The notes under the pieces: model-generated | Databases searched by the model: none | Told to the model about the DNA's origin: nothing | Seen by the model: only the letters and a program-made list of their open reading frames with translations | NCBI RefSeq assembly: GCF_002288525.1 | Contig: NZ_CP023067.1 | Location: 930,001 to 994,000, forward strand | DNA length: 64,000 nt | Direction of reading: 5' to 3' | Source of the DNA: Sinorhizobium sojae CCBAU 05684 | Lineage (GTDB): Bacteria > Pseudomonadota > Alphaproteobacteria > Rhizobiales > Rhizobiaceae | Translations under genes and position numbers: made by a program | Part shown: positions 19,076 through 29,093 of the stretch, piece after piece | Position numbering within the stretch: the stretch's first letter is position 1 | Layout: the number at the start of each line of letters is the position of its first letter

Positions 19076-19112
19076 CCTGCAGCACTGCGCGTCTAATCAG
19101 GCGCGTGCAATA
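19076..19112. repeat. Partial intergenic palindromic repeat
   Basis: CTGCAGCAC then TGCGCGTC-TAATCAG-GCGCGTGCA, a degenerate copy of the GCGTC-TGAT-GACGC hairpin module also found at 16001-16041, 57765-57806 and 59004-59047. Confidence 0.5.
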
Positions 19113-19708
19113 GCCAGACGTCTGTAGGTGGGGCCTGAAACCTTCGTCCCCTGCTCTTGTCAACTGCCTCACAGGTTGTATTCTTCCGGCGTCACTGGTG
19201 CTGGGGCAAAGCATCTTTTATGGGCGGCCCGTTTGGATGCGTCCGAATACGGGACAGAAATTAACCAAACACCGAGCAAGCTTGTTTCGGTGATTAAGAA
19301 TTCATTGATTTTTTTTTAGTTTCAGGCAATGCTCATAGGTAAGGAAGTGCCACTTCCATTACCAATTCGTTACCCCATGATGCTCAGGTCCGCCGCATCT
19401 CCTGGGTCGTGGGGTCGGTCGGCTGGTTTCCGGCGTCTGCGGATTCCTCGTGCCGCTGCTGGGACCAGCCGACCCCCTTTGAAAACGCCGCTTCGAAAGA
19501 AGTTGGCGTTCTTCATTGGATACGAACGGGGCGAGTTTACCGCCTGCCTTCCCGGATCGAAACCGTTTGAAGCGCCGACGCCGCGCTTCAGGACGTCATG
19601 GCCGCGCCTGTGTGTCCGAAAAGCCGCAGACGCCTATACAGAGCCGTGCGTTCTGCAGCGCGCGCAACGTGGCGTAGCGCTCCGGCCCGTTGCGAGTTTC
19701 CGAACGGT

Positions 19709-19738
19709 AGCGCCGCGCGTCCTATCAGGCGCGGCGCT
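19709..19738. repeat. Intergenic palindromic repeat module
   Basis: Perfect 10-bp inverted repeat AGCGCCGCGC / GCGCGGCGCT with loop GTCCTATCAG, again the same hairpin module as at 59004-59047, followed by CTGTAATCG. Confidence 0.55.
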
Positions 19739-19834
19739 GTAATCGATGCCGATTTGAGGAGACATACAGGTCGGAACCGAAGGGGCCGGCGCATGACAAC
19801 CGGATTCACTTGCACAACTGCGCGAGAGGCGTCG

Positions 19835-19872
19835 CCAAAAAGAAAAAAGGCGCCGACCTTTCGGTCGGCGCC
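19835..19872 (-). terminator. Rho-independent terminator of rpmG
   Basis: Stem GGCGCCGACC / GGTCGGCGCC (19849-19858 and 19863-19872) with a 4-base loop. Read on the minus strand it is followed by a T-rich tract (19835-19848), 23 bases after the rpmG stop codon. Confidence 0.9.
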
Positions 19873-19894
19873 CTCTGATAAAGCAGCGAAGATC

Positions 19895-20062
19895 TTACTT
19901 GATCTTCGTTTCCTTGAATTCGACGTGCTTCTTGACGACCGGGTCGTATTTCGTCTTCGTCATCTTTTCCGTCATGGTGCGGCTGTTCTTGGTCGTGACG
20001 TAGAAGTAACCCGTGTCGGCCGTCGACAGCAGCTTGATCTTGATGGTGGTAGCTTTCGCCAT
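19895..20062 (-). CDS. rpmG: 50S ribosomal protein L33
   Basis: 55-residue ribosomal protein, basic throughout, beginning [20 protein letters not shown] and ending [13 protein letters not shown], the usual L33 sequence. It lacks the CxxC zinc pairs, so it is the zinc-independent (C-minus) form. It is the last gene of the minus-strand run and is followed by a strong terminator. Confidence 0.95.
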   Translation of the reverse strand: MAKATTIKIKLLSTADTGYFYVTTKNSRTMTEKMTKTKYDPVVKKHVEFKETKIK

Positions 20063-20157
20063 GGTCGTCCTGCCTTTATAGAAAAATGAAAGCCGTGGAC
20101 AACCGGTTGCGGGCCACGGTCAAGGTTGGCGCGAAACTACAAATCGCGCTCGAAAAG

Positions 20158-21342
20158 TCAAGGCCGTTTTGGGTTCAAAACGATGCGCACGATGGAAAGC
20201 ACAACATAAAGCCCGAAGAAGGCGGCAATGGCCCAGGCAAAGCCGTTATTGCCGGTGACGTCCATGGCCGCTCCGATCGCCTGCGGCCCTGCGACGGTGC
20301 CGACGGCATAGGAGAAGACGAAGGCCGCGTTGGCTGCCGCGAGATCCGACCCCTGCAGGCGCGAGCCGAGATGGCTGAGGCCGACCGTATAGAGGCCGGA
20401 GACGCATCCACCCCAGAAGAGCAGGACCACCGCCATCAGGAACCAGCTTTCGATGAGCATGGGGAGGAATAGAGCGCCGATGAGGCCGATCACCGTCAGC
20501 GCAGACAGGATCGTGCGGCGGTCTCTAGCCATATCGGAGAGCATGCCGAGCGGGATCTGAAAGATGAAGTTGCCGACGCCCATGACGGTGAGCAGGAGCG
20601 CGGCCTGCGATTCGGTGAAGCCCGCGCGGGTCGCAAAGATCGGGAAAAGTGAGAGGCCGCCCGATTCGACCGCGCCGAATATAAAGACGGCCGCGGTCGC
20701 GGTCGGCACCAGGAAGACATAGCGCATGAAATGGCGCCCCGGCTTTTCGTCGATGACGGGGCTTTCGTTGCGAGCGATATAAATCGGTATCGCCGCAAGC
20801 AGAATGACGCCGGCGCCGACGGCGAAGGGCAGGATGCCCTCGCTGCCGAGGATCGAAAAGAGCAGCGGCCCGCTGGCAAAGCCGAGCGACAGGACGGTGC
20901 CGTAGATGCCGAGAACGAAGCCGCGCTTGTTCGGAGGCGCGGTCACATTGATCCAGAATTCCGAGAGAACGAAGAGCACGGTGATGGCACCGTGAAAGAC
21001 GATTCTGAGCGGAAACCAGAGCCAGAAATTGGTGATGTAGAAAAAACCGAGGGCGCTGGCGGCGGAGCAGACGATTGCCAGCAGCATAGTCGGTGCGACG
21101 CCATGGCGATGCGCAAGCTTCGTCGTTAGCGGGGCGGCCGCCATCGAGGCGAGACCGGCCATTGCCGAGTTGAGCCCGATCAGCGTCGGGGAAATGCCGC
21201 GCTTCTCCATGATGATGCTGAGCAGCGGCAGCCCTAGTCCGATGGCGATGCCGACGGAGGTGATGGAGGCAACAGCGGCGATCAGCGATGGCCAGTGGAT
21301 TTCGTCGACCGGCGCGCGCTTGCCGGATAGCGGCTTCGACAT
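20158..21342 (-). CDS. Major facilitator superfamily transporter
   Basis: 394-residue integral membrane protein with about 12 predicted helices in two six-helix halves, the classic MFS plan. Sequence near helix 1 (ITSVGIAIGLGLPLLSIIMEKRG) and the charged loop between helices 2 and 3 (TTKLAHRHG) resemble E. coli YcaD-type transporters. The second half begins around residue 200. Substrate is unknown, and the position downstream of rnr and a NUDIX gene gives no clue. A 116-base gap separates it from the NUDIX gene, so it may have its own promoter. Confidence 0.8.
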   Translation of the reverse strand: MSKPLSGKRAPVDEIHWPSLIAAVASITSVGIAIGLGLPLLSIIMEKRGISPTLIGLNSAMAGLASMAAAPLTTKLAHRHGVAPTMLLAIVCSAASALGFFYITNFWLWFPLRIVFHGAITVLFVLSEFWINVTAPPNKRGFVLGIYGTVLSLGFASGPLLFSILGSEGILPFAVGAGVILLAAIPIYIARNESPVIDEKPGRHFMRYVFLVPTATAAVFIFGAVESGGLSLFPIFATRAGFTESQAALLLTVMGVGNFIFQIPLGMLSDMARDRRTILSALTVIGLIGALFLPMLIESWFLMAVVLLFWGGCVSGLYTVGLSHLGSRLQGSDLAAANAAFVFSYAVGTVAGPQAIGAAMDVTGNNGFAWAIAAFFGLYVVLSIVRIVLNPKRP

Positions 21343-21458
21343 TTTTGACAGGTTCCCTAGAGCATTTTGCCGGCAGGTGGGCTCACCTGACGTCGCTGAA
21401 ATGCTGCAATGACATACGGAAAGAGCGAGAACGCAAGCATCGGTGAGCGTATCCGGCT

Positions 21459-22166
21459 CTAGAGAAGCGTGCGGACGAAGCGCCGGTAGCGCGCAGAATA
21501 GAACGGCACCGGCCTTCCGCGGGGGAGCAGGGGATCGGATTCAAGGGCATGCCTTAGATCCGCGAGAATAGTTGCGGTGATCTCCGGTATTCTAAGAGAA
21601 CAGTCGTTCACATCGATCCACTGCAAATCCTGAAGCTCCCGGCTTTCCAGAACCTCGGACGGATCGATTTCTGCTTCGTCCGCGAATATCGCGAAGAAGC
21701 GGGTGTCGAAACGCCTCGGCTGTCCCGGAGGAGTGATGGCCCGAGCCATATAGCGCAAGTTCGTGAGGTCGGGAAGAAAGGGAAGGGGGGCGTGTGCTCG
21801 CTCTTGCCTGCTGCCGAGGCTCACGCCTGCCTCTTCATAGAGCTCCCGCACGGCCGCAAGCGCCAGTGCCCTGGCGCGCGCCTCGGTGAGCGGCCGGCCA
21901 ACGGTCGCCTTCAGCGAGTGCAGAACTGCCGGGTGAAGGTCGCCGGAGAATTGGAGCCGATAGTCGGTAGGGTCGCAGCGGCCGCCCGGAAACACATAGA
22001 GGTCCGGCATGAATGCATGGGCGCTGTGGCGTTTTCCCATCAGCACGCGCACGGTGCCGCCGGAGCGGTCGAGCAACATGATCGATGCCGCGTCCCGCGG
22101 TCGGATCGTAGGGGGCTTGCTTACCGGGGGCTGTGGCAGGGAAGCGCGGCAGCGCTCGCGCATCAT
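21459..22166 (-). CDS. NUDIX hydrolase
   Basis: 235 residues, cleaving a nucleoside-diphosphate-linked substrate or acyl-CoA. The NUDIX box is split by an insertion: GGRCDPTDYRL (~53) opens it and AAVRELYEEAGVSLG (~100-114) carries the metal-binding REXXEE-G core. This spacing is seen in RppH-unrelated NUDT7/8/19-like proteins, so CoA or acyl-CoA is a plausible substrate (inference). Start: the DUF983 stop and this ATG overlap as ATGATG; either ATG at 22166 or the one at 22163 may be used. Confidence 0.8.
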   Translation of the reverse strand: MMRERCRASLPQPPVSKPPTIRPRDAASIMLLDRSGGTVRVLMGKRHSAHAFMPDLYVFPGGRCDPTDYRLQFSGDLHPAVLHSLKATVGRPLTEARARALALAAVRELYEEAGVSLGSRQERAHAPLPFLPDLTNLRYMARAITPPGQPRRFDTRFFAIFADEAEIDPSEVLESRELQDLQWIDVNDCSLRIPEITATILADLRHALESDPLLPRGRPVPFYSARYRRFVRTLL

Positions 22167-22618
22167 GCGGAGGAATCTCGCGGCGGCAGAACATCTTCCG
22201 GCTCGTCCGCGTGGCCGCCGAAGCCGTGCATTTTCAAGGCCCATTGCAGGCCGATGACCGCGCCCTTGACGGGCTGCATCAGCGCGATCGCGCTTGCGAG
22301 CGTAACCGGCGCCCAGAACGCCAGGTGCTGCCAGGTCGTGAGCGGCAGTATGAGATCGGTGGCCATATAGCCGCCGAGCGCAAGATGGCCGACGATCGTC
22401 ACCACGATATAGGGCGGGAAGTCGTCTGCGCGGTGATGGTCCATGCGCTCGCCGCAGCCGGCGCATACGTCCACCGATTTGACAAAGGCTCGAAACAGCC
22501 GGCCCTTGCCGCAGGCGGGGCAACGGCTCAGCAAGCCGCGCTTGATCGAGCGGCCAACCGGCCGTTCGTCCTTCTCAGCGCCACCGAATTGGAGCATATC
22601 CGTCGCCGTTGCCTTCAT
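22163..22618 (-). CDS. DUF983 family membrane protein
   Basis: 151 residues with an N-terminal zinc-ribbon-like pair of CX2C motifs (CPACGKGRLF and CAGCGERMDHHRADDFPPY) followed by two membrane helices (~70-90 and 97-118). The C-X2-C/HHRADDFPPY signature is diagnostic of DUF983. Function is unknown. The start at 22618 was preferred over a GTG at 22651, because the latter nearly abuts the rnr stop codon and adds an unconserved tail. Overlaps the NUDIX gene by 4 bases or less. Confidence 0.78.
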   Translation of the reverse strand: MKATATDMLQFGGAEKDERPVGRSIKRGLLSRCPACGKGRLFRAFVKSVDVCAGCGERMDHHRADDFPPYIVVTIVGHLALGGYMATDLILPLTTWQHLAFWAPVTLASAIALMQPVKGAVIGLQWALKMHGFGGHADEPEDVLPPRDSSA

Positions 22619-22663
22619 GTCCAAAACCCTTCGTACCGAACGGAGCGCCACTTTCCCGGCGGA

Positions 22664-25030
22664 TCAGCGTCTGCCGCGCGGCGGGCGCGTTCCCGGCCGC
22701 TTGCCCGCATTTATACGATTGCGCCGGCCGGCCTTGTGGAAGGAGCGCATCGCGGTTGGCATTTTGCGCCCTTCACTCACCATCTCGAAGCGAAGCGCGC
22801 CGGCAAGCGGCACCGCTTCGGCAAGCTTGACGCGCACCGGGTCGCCAAGGCGGTAGCCGAGGCCGGTTTTCTCGCCGGACATCGCCTGGTGAGCTTCGTC
22901 ATAGATGAAGTAATCGCGTCCAAGCGTCGATACAGGTATGAAGCCGTCGGCGCCATAGGAAGGCAGCGTGACAAAAAGTCCCGCCTTGGTCACGCCCGAC
23001 ACGCGTCCGTCGAACTCTTCGCCGACGCGGCCGCTCAGGTGATGGGCGATCAGCCGGTCGACGGTATCGCGCTCGGCCGCCATCGCGCGCCGTTCGAAGG
23101 TGGAGATTTCGGCGGCGATGTCATCGAGCGCGCCTTCCTCCTGCGGCGTCAGGCCGCCTTCGCCGAGACCGAGCGAGGCAACCAGTGCCCTGTGCACCAC
23201 CAGATCCGCGTAGCGGCGGATCGGCGAGGTGAAATGAGCATAGCGCAGCAGGTTGAGGCCAAAATGGCCGATGTTTTCGGGGCTGTATATCGCCTGGCTC
23301 TGCGAGCGCAGCACCATCTCATTGACCATGGTCTCGTAAGGCTTGCCGTCGGCCTTGGCGAGAATGCCGTTGAAATGGTTCGCCCGCATGCTGCCGCCTC
23401 TGGAGAGCGAGATGTCGAGCGTCGCCAGGAATTCGCGCAGGCTCTCCTGCTTGGCAAGCGAGGGCTGGTCGTGCACGCGGTAGATCAGCGCCTGCCGCTT
23501 CTGCTCCAGCGTCTCGGCGGCCGCGACATTGGCCTGGATCATCATTTCCTCGATAAGCTTGTGCGCATCGAGGCGCTCCGGCACGAAGACCCGGTCGACG
23601 GTGCCGTCCGGCTTCAGGATGATCTTGCGCTCGGGCACATCGAGCTCGAGCGGCTGGCGCCGCTCCCTACCGCGCGCAAGGATGCGATAGGCTTCCCAGA
23701 GCGGCTTCAGGATCGGTTCGAGGATCGGGCCTGTCTTGTCGTCCGGGTTCCCGTCGATCGCCGCCTGAGCTTGGCTGTATGAAAGCTTGGCGGCGCTGCG
23801 CATCATGATGCGATGGAACGTGTGGGCGGCTTTGCGGCCCTCCTTCGAGAAACGCATCCGCACCGCAAGCGCCGGGCGATCGACGCCCTCCTTCAAGGAG
23901 CAGAGGTCGTTGGAGATCCGTTCCGGTAGCATCGGCACAACGCGGTCCGGGAAGTAGACCGAGTTGCCGCGCTTCAGCGCCTCGAGGTCGAGCGCGGACT
24001 TCGGCCTGACGTACCAGGACACGTCGGCAATCGCGACGGTGACGATCACGCCGCCGGGATTATCGGGCGAGGGATCCGGCTCGGCAAAAACGGCATCGTC
24101 GTGGTCCTTGGCATCCGCCGGGTCGATCGTGATCAGCGGCAGCGAGCGCCAGTCTTCGCGATGCGCCATCGTCGCCGGCTCTGCCGCGTCTGCCTCCTTC
24201 AGCACGCGCTCGGGGAAAACATGGGGAATCCCGTGCGCGTGGATGGCGATCATCGAGATCGCCTTCTCGGAAGCGACCGAGCCGATGACGCTCTGCACCT
24301 GGGCCCGCGGCAGCCCGTAGCGTCCGAGGCGCGCCAGATGCACTTCGACAAGATCGCCGTCCGCGGCGTCGCCGGTGAAATTCGGTTCGACCAGCACTTC
24401 TTCGCCGCGCTTGTCGATCGGCATCAGCCGGCCGCCGCCGCCGGGGGTTGAGCGGAAGACCCCGAGAACCGCATCCTTGCGCTTGTCGAGAACCTTGATG
24501 ACGCGTCCGGTATAGGCCGGACCGCCGCGCTCCTTCGCCGGAAAGATCTTGGCGAGCACCCGGTCGCCGAGGCCGGCAACCGGCGCTTTGCCCTTCGCCT
24601 TGGCGACAGAGGACTGCTTGATGAGCACGGCCGGCGCGACGCCTTCATCATCCAGCCATTCGGCCGGACGCCCGATTAGTTCGCCGTCCACGTCGCGGAT
24701 GGTGATGTCGAGAACGGTGACCGGCGGCAGGCCGCCGGGGCGGATGAGCGACTTGCGCTTCTTCTCGACGAGTCCATCCTCCTCAAGCGAGCGCAAAAGC
24801 GCCTTGAGCTCGACCCGAGCCTCGCCCTTGAGTCCGAAGGCCTTGGCGATCTCGCGTTTTGACGCCTGATGCGGGTTCTCGGCGATGAAGCGCAACAGCA
24901 CGTCGCGCGGCGGCACCGCGCCGTGAATGATCGTCTCGCTTGCAGCGGGCGCCGCCTTGGCCGCGCTAAACTGTTTCTTGCCGGCGCCTTTGGCAGGCCG
25001 TTCCGTCGGGTCCCGCGGGATTCTGCTCAA
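22664..25030 (-). CDS. rnr: Ribonuclease R
   Basis: 788-residue 3'-5' exoribonuclease able to degrade structured RNA. Domains in order: an N-terminal winged-helix segment (~45-95), cold-shock domains (~110-260), the RNB catalytic domain with ITIDPADAKDHDDAVFAEPD (~295-315, catalytic aspartates), an S1 domain near the C-terminus (GRVSGVTKAGLFVTLPSYGADGF, ~650-670), and a basic tail (PGTRPPRGRR). It begins 2 bases after the topA stop, so topA-rnr are an operon. Confidence 0.95.
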   Translation of the reverse strand: MSRIPRDPTERPAKGAGKKQFSAAKAAPAASETIIHGAVPPRDVLLRFIAENPHQASKREIAKAFGLKGEARVELKALLRSLEEDGLVEKKRKSLIRPGGLPPVTVLDITIRDVDGELIGRPAEWLDDEGVAPAVLIKQSSVAKAKGKAPVAGLGDRVLAKIFPAKERGGPAYTGRVIKVLDKRKDAVLGVFRSTPGGGGRLMPIDKRGEEVLVEPNFTGDAADGDLVEVHLARLGRYGLPRAQVQSVIGSVASEKAISMIAIHAHGIPHVFPERVLKEADAAEPATMAHREDWRSLPLITIDPADAKDHDDAVFAEPDPSPDNPGGVIVTVAIADVSWYVRPKSALDLEALKRGNSVYFPDRVVPMLPERISNDLCSLKEGVDRPALAVRMRFSKEGRKAAHTFHRIMMRSAAKLSYSQAQAAIDGNPDDKTGPILEPILKPLWEAYRILARGRERRQPLELDVPERKIILKPDGTVDRVFVPERLDAHKLIEEMMIQANVAAAETLEQKRQALIYRVHDQPSLAKQESLREFLATLDISLSRGGSMRANHFNGILAKADGKPYETMVNEMVLRSQSQAIYSPENIGHFGLNLLRYAHFTSPIRRYADLVVHRALVASLGLGEGGLTPQEEGALDDIAAEISTFERRAMAAERDTVDRLIAHHLSGRVGEEFDGRVSGVTKAGLFVTLPSYGADGFIPVSTLGRDYFIYDEAHQAMSGEKTGLGYRLGDPVRVKLAEAVPLAGALRFEMVSEGRKMPTAMRSFHKAGRRNRINAGKRPGTRPPRGRR

Positions 25031-25032
25031 GA

Positions 25033-27693
25033 TCAGTCCTTCTTGGCCTTGGTGGCCGTCCTGGTTTTCGCCTTGGCGGCGGCCTTGGGCTTTTCCGCCT
25101 TCGACCCGCCGCTCTTCGTCGCTGCGGCCGATGATTTGCTTCTGGACGGCTTACCCTTCGAGCCGCTCCTGGCGGCGCGCTCGGCGATCAGGGCAAGCGC
25201 CTCTTCGACCGTGACGGATTGCGGATCCTTGCCCCTCGGCAGGGTGGCGTTCACCTTGCCCCAATTGACATAGGGGCCGAAGCGTCCGTCGCGCACCGTA
25301 ATCGCGCCGCCATCCGGATGTTCCCCAAGCTCCTTGAGGGCCGCCGCCGTTGCGCGTCCGCGCGCGCCTCCTCCGCCCTTCGACTGCTTGTCGGCCAGGA
25401 CCGAGACGGCAAGATTGAGGCCGATCGAGAAGACGTCCTCGACGGATTCGAGATTGGCATAGCTGCCGTCATGGAGCACGAAGGGTCCGTAGCGGCCGAT
25501 GCCGGTAGAGATCATCTTGCCGGTTTCCGGATGCGCGCCGATATCGCGCGGAAGCGAGAGAAGGGCGAGCGCCTTCTCGTGATCGATCGTGGCGGGCGTC
25601 CAGCCCTTCGGCAGGCTGGCGCGTTTCGCGTCCTTGCCGTCGCCACGCTGGACATAGGGGCCGAAGCGGCCGCTACGCAGCGTGATTTCCTCGCCGGTAT
25701 GCGGGTCTTTGCCAAGGCTCTGCGGCTCGTTCGCAACGGCCGCTTCCGCCTCGCCATTGCTATCGGACGAAAGCTGGCGGGTGTAGTTGCACTCCGGATA
25801 GTTCGAGCAGCCGACGAAGGCACCATATTTGCCGAGTTTCAGCGACAGCTTGCCGGTGCCGCAGACCTGACAGGTGCGCGGATCGCCGCCGTCTTCGCGC
25901 TTCGGGAAGACGAGCGGCGCCAGTTCCTCGTTGAGCGCATCGAGGACGTTGGTGACGCGCAGTTCCTTGGTGTCCTCGATCTGCGAGAAGAAATCATTCC
26001 AGAATTCGCGCAGGACGTCCTTCCAGTTGAGTTCGCCGGCGGAAATCTGGTCGAGCTTCTCCTCGAGCGATGCCGTGAAATCATATTCCACATAGCGGGT
26101 GAAGAAGCTCTCGAGGAAGGCCGTCACCAGCCGGCCCTTGGCCTGCGGCATCAACTTGCGCTTGTCGATCGTTACATAGTCGCGATCGATGAGCGTCGTG
26201 ACCGTCGCGGCATAGGTCGAGGGACGCCCGATGCCGAGCTCCTCCATCTTCTTGATCAGCGTCGCTTCCGAATAGCGCGGCGGCGGCTCGGTGAAATGCT
26301 GGCTGGCGTTGATCTTCTGCTTGGCGAGGCTCTCGCGTGCATTGATCTCCGGCAGGCGGCCACCTTCTTCGCCATCCTCGGCCTGCTCGCCATCTTCCTT
26401 CATGTCCGTATAGGCGGCGATGAAGCCGTCGAAGCGGATGACCGAGCCGGTCGCTCTCAGGCCGGCCCTCTTGCCGCCGTTGTCAGCCGTGATTTCGGCG
26501 GTTGTCCGCTCGATCTCGGCCGAGGCCATCTGGCTGGCGATGCCCCGCTTCCAGACGAGGTCGTAGAGCTTCAGCATGTCGCCGTCCAGGAAGCGGCGAA
26601 CCTGGTCGGGCGTGCGGTAGAAATCCGTCGGGCGGATCGCCTCGTGCGCTTCCTGTGCGTTCTTGGCCTTGGTCGAATAGAAGCGCGGCTTTTCCGGCAG
26701 ATAGCGGTCGCCGAACTGGCTGCCGATCGCCCGGCGCGCCGCATCGATCGCCTCCGGCGCCATCTGAACGCCGTCGGTACGCATATAGGTGATGAGACCG
26801 ACGGTTTCGCCGCCGATGTCAACGCCCTCATAGAGCTTCTGCGCCACCTGCATGGTGCGCGACGCCGAAAAGCCGAGCTTGGAGGAGGCGGCCTGCTGCA
26901 GGGTTGAGGTGGTAAACGGTGGCGACGGATTGCGCTTGACCGGCTTGGCCTCGACGCTTTCGACCACATAGCTCGCGCCGTCGAGCAGCGCCTTCAGCCG
27001 GTTGGCCTCGTCCGCATTGCCGATCGCCTTCGGCTGCAGCCGCTTGCCGTCGGCCGAAACGAGCCGCGCCTCGAATTCGTCGCCGCGCGGCGTCTTCAGG
27101 AGCGCGGAGATATTCCAATACTCCTCCGTCACGAAGCGCTCGATCTCCGCCTCGCGATCGCAGACGAGGCGCAGCGCCACCGACTGCACGCGGCCGGCCG
27201 AGCGGGCGCCCGGCAGCTTGCGCCAGAGAACCGGCGAAAGGTTGAAGCCGACGAGATAGTCGAGGGCGCGGCGGGCGAGATAGGCGTCGACCAGCGAGAT
27301 GTCGATGTCGCGCGGCTCCGCCATCGCGTCGAGCACGGCTTTCTTGGTGATCGCGTTGAAGACGACTCGCTTGACCGGCTTGTCGCCGATCACCTTCTTC
27401 TTTTTGAGGAGGTCGAGCACATGCCAGGAGATCGCCTCGCCCTCGCGATCCGGGTCGGTCGCCAGGATAAGGCCGTCGGAGGATTTCACCGCATCGGCAA
27501 TATCCTTCATCCGCTTGGCCGAGGCGCCATCGACTTCCCACGACATTTCGAAGTCTTCGTCCGGTCGCACCGAGCCGTCCTTGGCCGGCAGGTCCCGCAC
27601 ATGGCCGAACGAGGCAAGCACCTTGTAGCCGGGGCCCAGGTACTTGTTGATCGTCTTGGCCTTGGAAGGCGATTCCACCACTACAACATTCAT
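25033..27693 (-). CDS. topA: DNA topoisomerase I
   Basis: Relaxes negatively supercoiled DNA; about 886 residues. N-terminal TOPRIM begins VVVESPSKAKTINKYLG with the acidic triad DPDREGEAISWH (~105). The active-site tyrosine lies in VGLITYMRTDGVQM (~300). C-terminally there is one Cys4 zinc ribbon (CQVCGTGKLSLKLG...CSNYPECNY), then several degenerate topo_C_ZnRpt-like repeats (GPYVQRGDGK, GRYGPFVLHDG, GRFGPYVNWG) without cysteines, then a Lys/Ala-rich tail. Starts at 27699 and 27711 are also possible; 27693 gives the normal N-terminus. Confidence 0.94.
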   Translation of the reverse strand: MNVVVVESPSKAKTINKYLGPGYKVLASFGHVRDLPAKDGSVRPDEDFEMSWEVDGASAKRMKDIADAVKSSDGLILATDPDREGEAISWHVLDLLKKKKVIGDKPVKRVVFNAITKKAVLDAMAEPRDIDISLVDAYLARRALDYLVGFNLSPVLWRKLPGARSAGRVQSVALRLVCDREAEIERFVTEEYWNISALLKTPRGDEFEARLVSADGKRLQPKAIGNADEANRLKALLDGASYVVESVEAKPVKRNPSPPFTTSTLQQAASSKLGFSASRTMQVAQKLYEGVDIGGETVGLITYMRTDGVQMAPEAIDAARRAIGSQFGDRYLPEKPRFYSTKAKNAQEAHEAIRPTDFYRTPDQVRRFLDGDMLKLYDLVWKRGIASQMASAEIERTTAEITADNGGKRAGLRATGSVIRFDGFIAAYTDMKEDGEQAEDGEEGGRLPEINARESLAKQKINASQHFTEPPPRYSEATLIKKMEELGIGRPSTYAATVTTLIDRDYVTIDKRKLMPQAKGRLVTAFLESFFTRYVEYDFTASLEEKLDQISAGELNWKDVLREFWNDFFSQIEDTKELRVTNVLDALNEELAPLVFPKREDGGDPRTCQVCGTGKLSLKLGKYGAFVGCSNYPECNYTRQLSSDSNGEAEAAVANEPQSLGKDPHTGEEITLRSGRFGPYVQRGDGKDAKRASLPKGWTPATIDHEKALALLSLPRDIGAHPETGKMISTGIGRYGPFVLHDGSYANLESVEDVFSIGLNLAVSVLADKQSKGGGGARGRATAAALKELGEHPDGGAITVRDGRFGPYVNWGKVNATLPRGKDPQSVTVEEALALIAERAARSGSKGKPSRSKSSAAATKSGGSKAEKPKAAAKAKTRTATKAKKD

Positions 27694-27920
27694 CGTCATT
27701 CTCTGAGACAACTCTTATGGCAAGGCGCAAGCCCTTGTGCGCCGAACTTCGACGCCACGAAATGGACAGGGATTCGGGCGCGGTCAAGGGGTTATATCAA
27801 AATAGCGATATCCCGGTCGCTCGCAATCAAGTAGCAAGTTCCGATATTTTTCAACGCAATGTTGTTCAATTCGGAGATTTGACGGGCGCTTCGACCTTGC
27901 GCCAGGCGGATGCCTCGGCC

Positions 27921-29093
27921 TTATTCGCCAGAGACGATCGAGACCAGATTGGCGCCATGGCGGCAGAGCTGGCCGGCAAGGTCCAGTTCCAGAAGCACAA
28001 GATAGACCGAGGAGGCGGAAAGGCCCGTATGCCGGATGACGTCGTCGATTTCGACCGGCGTCGGCCCGAGTGCCTCGACGATCCGGGCGCGGTCGCTGTC
28101 ACCCGGCGCGGTCCTGGCCGTTGCCGCCGCCGGGGCGGATCGCCGCTCCTCGATCGGGGGCTCCTCCATGTCCAGGCGCGAAAAGAGGTCGTCGCGGCTA
28201 AGCGGTGCCAAGCCCTCGATGACGTCGGCAGGAGAGGTCGTCACGGTCGCCCCCTGCTTCAGGAGGTCGTTCGTGCCGTGGCAGCGTGGATCGAGCGGCG
28301 AGCCAGGCACCGCAAAGACGAGCCGGCCGAAATCGGCGGCATAGCGGGCGGTGATAAGCGAGCCCGATCGGCTGGCGGCTTCGATGATGGCCACACCGAG
28401 GCTGACGCCCGCTATGAGGCGGTTGCGCCGCGGGAAATCGCGGGCGCGCGGCTCCCAGCCGAAAGGCATCTCGCTGATCGCGAGACCCGCCCCGGAGGTG
28501 ATTTCCTGCAACAGCCCGACATTCTCCGGCGGGTAGGGACGGTCGAGGCCGCCCGCCAGTGCGGCAATCGTGCCGGTCTCCACGCTCGCGCGGTGGGCTG
28601 CAGTATCGATCCCCCGAGCAAGGCCGGAGGTTACTACATAGCCGACGGCCCCGGCCTCGCGTGCGATCATCGCGGCGAACTTGGCGCCGCTGGCCGAGGC
28701 ATTGCGCGAACCGACGATGCCGAGCGAAGGGCGGGTCGCCGCCTTGAGGTCGCCCTTGACGGCAAGGAGCGGGGGAGCCCCGTCGATTTCCTTGAGAGCC
28801 GGCGGATAGTCGGGCTCGCCGATGCCGACGAAGGTGGCGCCGAAACGATACGCCGCTTCGAGCTCGCGTTCTGCATCGGCGACCGAGGCAACACGGATGG
28901 CTCGGCCGGCACCGCCGCGCCGGGAAAGTTCCGGCAGCGACTCGAGCGCGGCCTCGGCGGAGCCGAAATGATTGATCAGGTCCCGAAAGGTCGCCGGGCC
29001 GACATTGTCGCTGCGGATCAGCCGCAGCCAGGCGATCTTCTGCCGTTCCGTCAGCGCGGTTCCGGATGGTCGAGCGCTGCCTCTCAGCATCAT
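27921..29093 (-). CDS. dprA: DNA processing protein DprA
   Basis: 390 residues. An N-terminal SAM/HhH-like region precedes the Rossmann-like DprA core with [17 protein letters not shown] (~120) and [15 protein letters not shown] (~147), which bind single-stranded DNA and load Rec[21 protein letters not shown] (~265) is also typical. A C-terminal winged-helix domain (~325-385) is present. The ATG overlaps the plsY stop (ATGA), showing coupling to the upstream pyrB-pyrC-plsY genes. No competence genes are seen in the window. Confidence 0.9.
   Translation of the reverse strand: MMLRGSARPSGTALTERQKIAWLRLIRSDNVGPATFRDLINHFGSAEAALESLPELSRRGGAGRAIRVASVADAERELEAAYRFGATFVGIGEPDYPPALKEIDGAPPLLAVKGDLKAATRPSLGIVGSRNASASGAKFAAMIAREAGAVGYVVTSGLARGIDTAAHRASVETGTIAALAGGLDRPYPPENVGLLQEITSGAGLAISEMPFGWEPRARDFPRRNRLIAGVSLGVAIIEAASRSGSLITARYAADFGRLVFAVPGSPLDPRCHGTNDLLKQGATVTTSPADVIEGLAPLSRDDLFSRLDMEEPPIEERRSAPAAATARTAPGDSDRARIVEALGPTPVEIDDVIRHTGLSASSVYLVLLELDLAGQLCRHGANLVSIVSGE

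Larger units (their letters stand above)
19036..19894. other. Long intergenic region between pleD and rpmG, repeat- and hairpin-rich
   Basis: About 860 bases without a supportable protein gene. Contents: a short repeat copy (19076-19112), a CACCGA/TCGGTG hairpin (19270-19292) followed 16 bases later by nine T residues (19309-19317), an inverted repeat GTCGGCTGGT/ACCAGCCGAC enclosing about 40 bases (about 19417-19473), a second repeat copy (19709-19738), and the rpmG terminator. Open frames here have no Shine-Dalgarno and look random. A small RNA gene is possible but not demonstrated. Confidence 0.5.

Noticed and set aside
25219-26907. 562-codon open frame antisense to topA
   Set aside because: Shadow of topA in a GC-rich genome; no recognisable domain and no Shine-Dalgarno.
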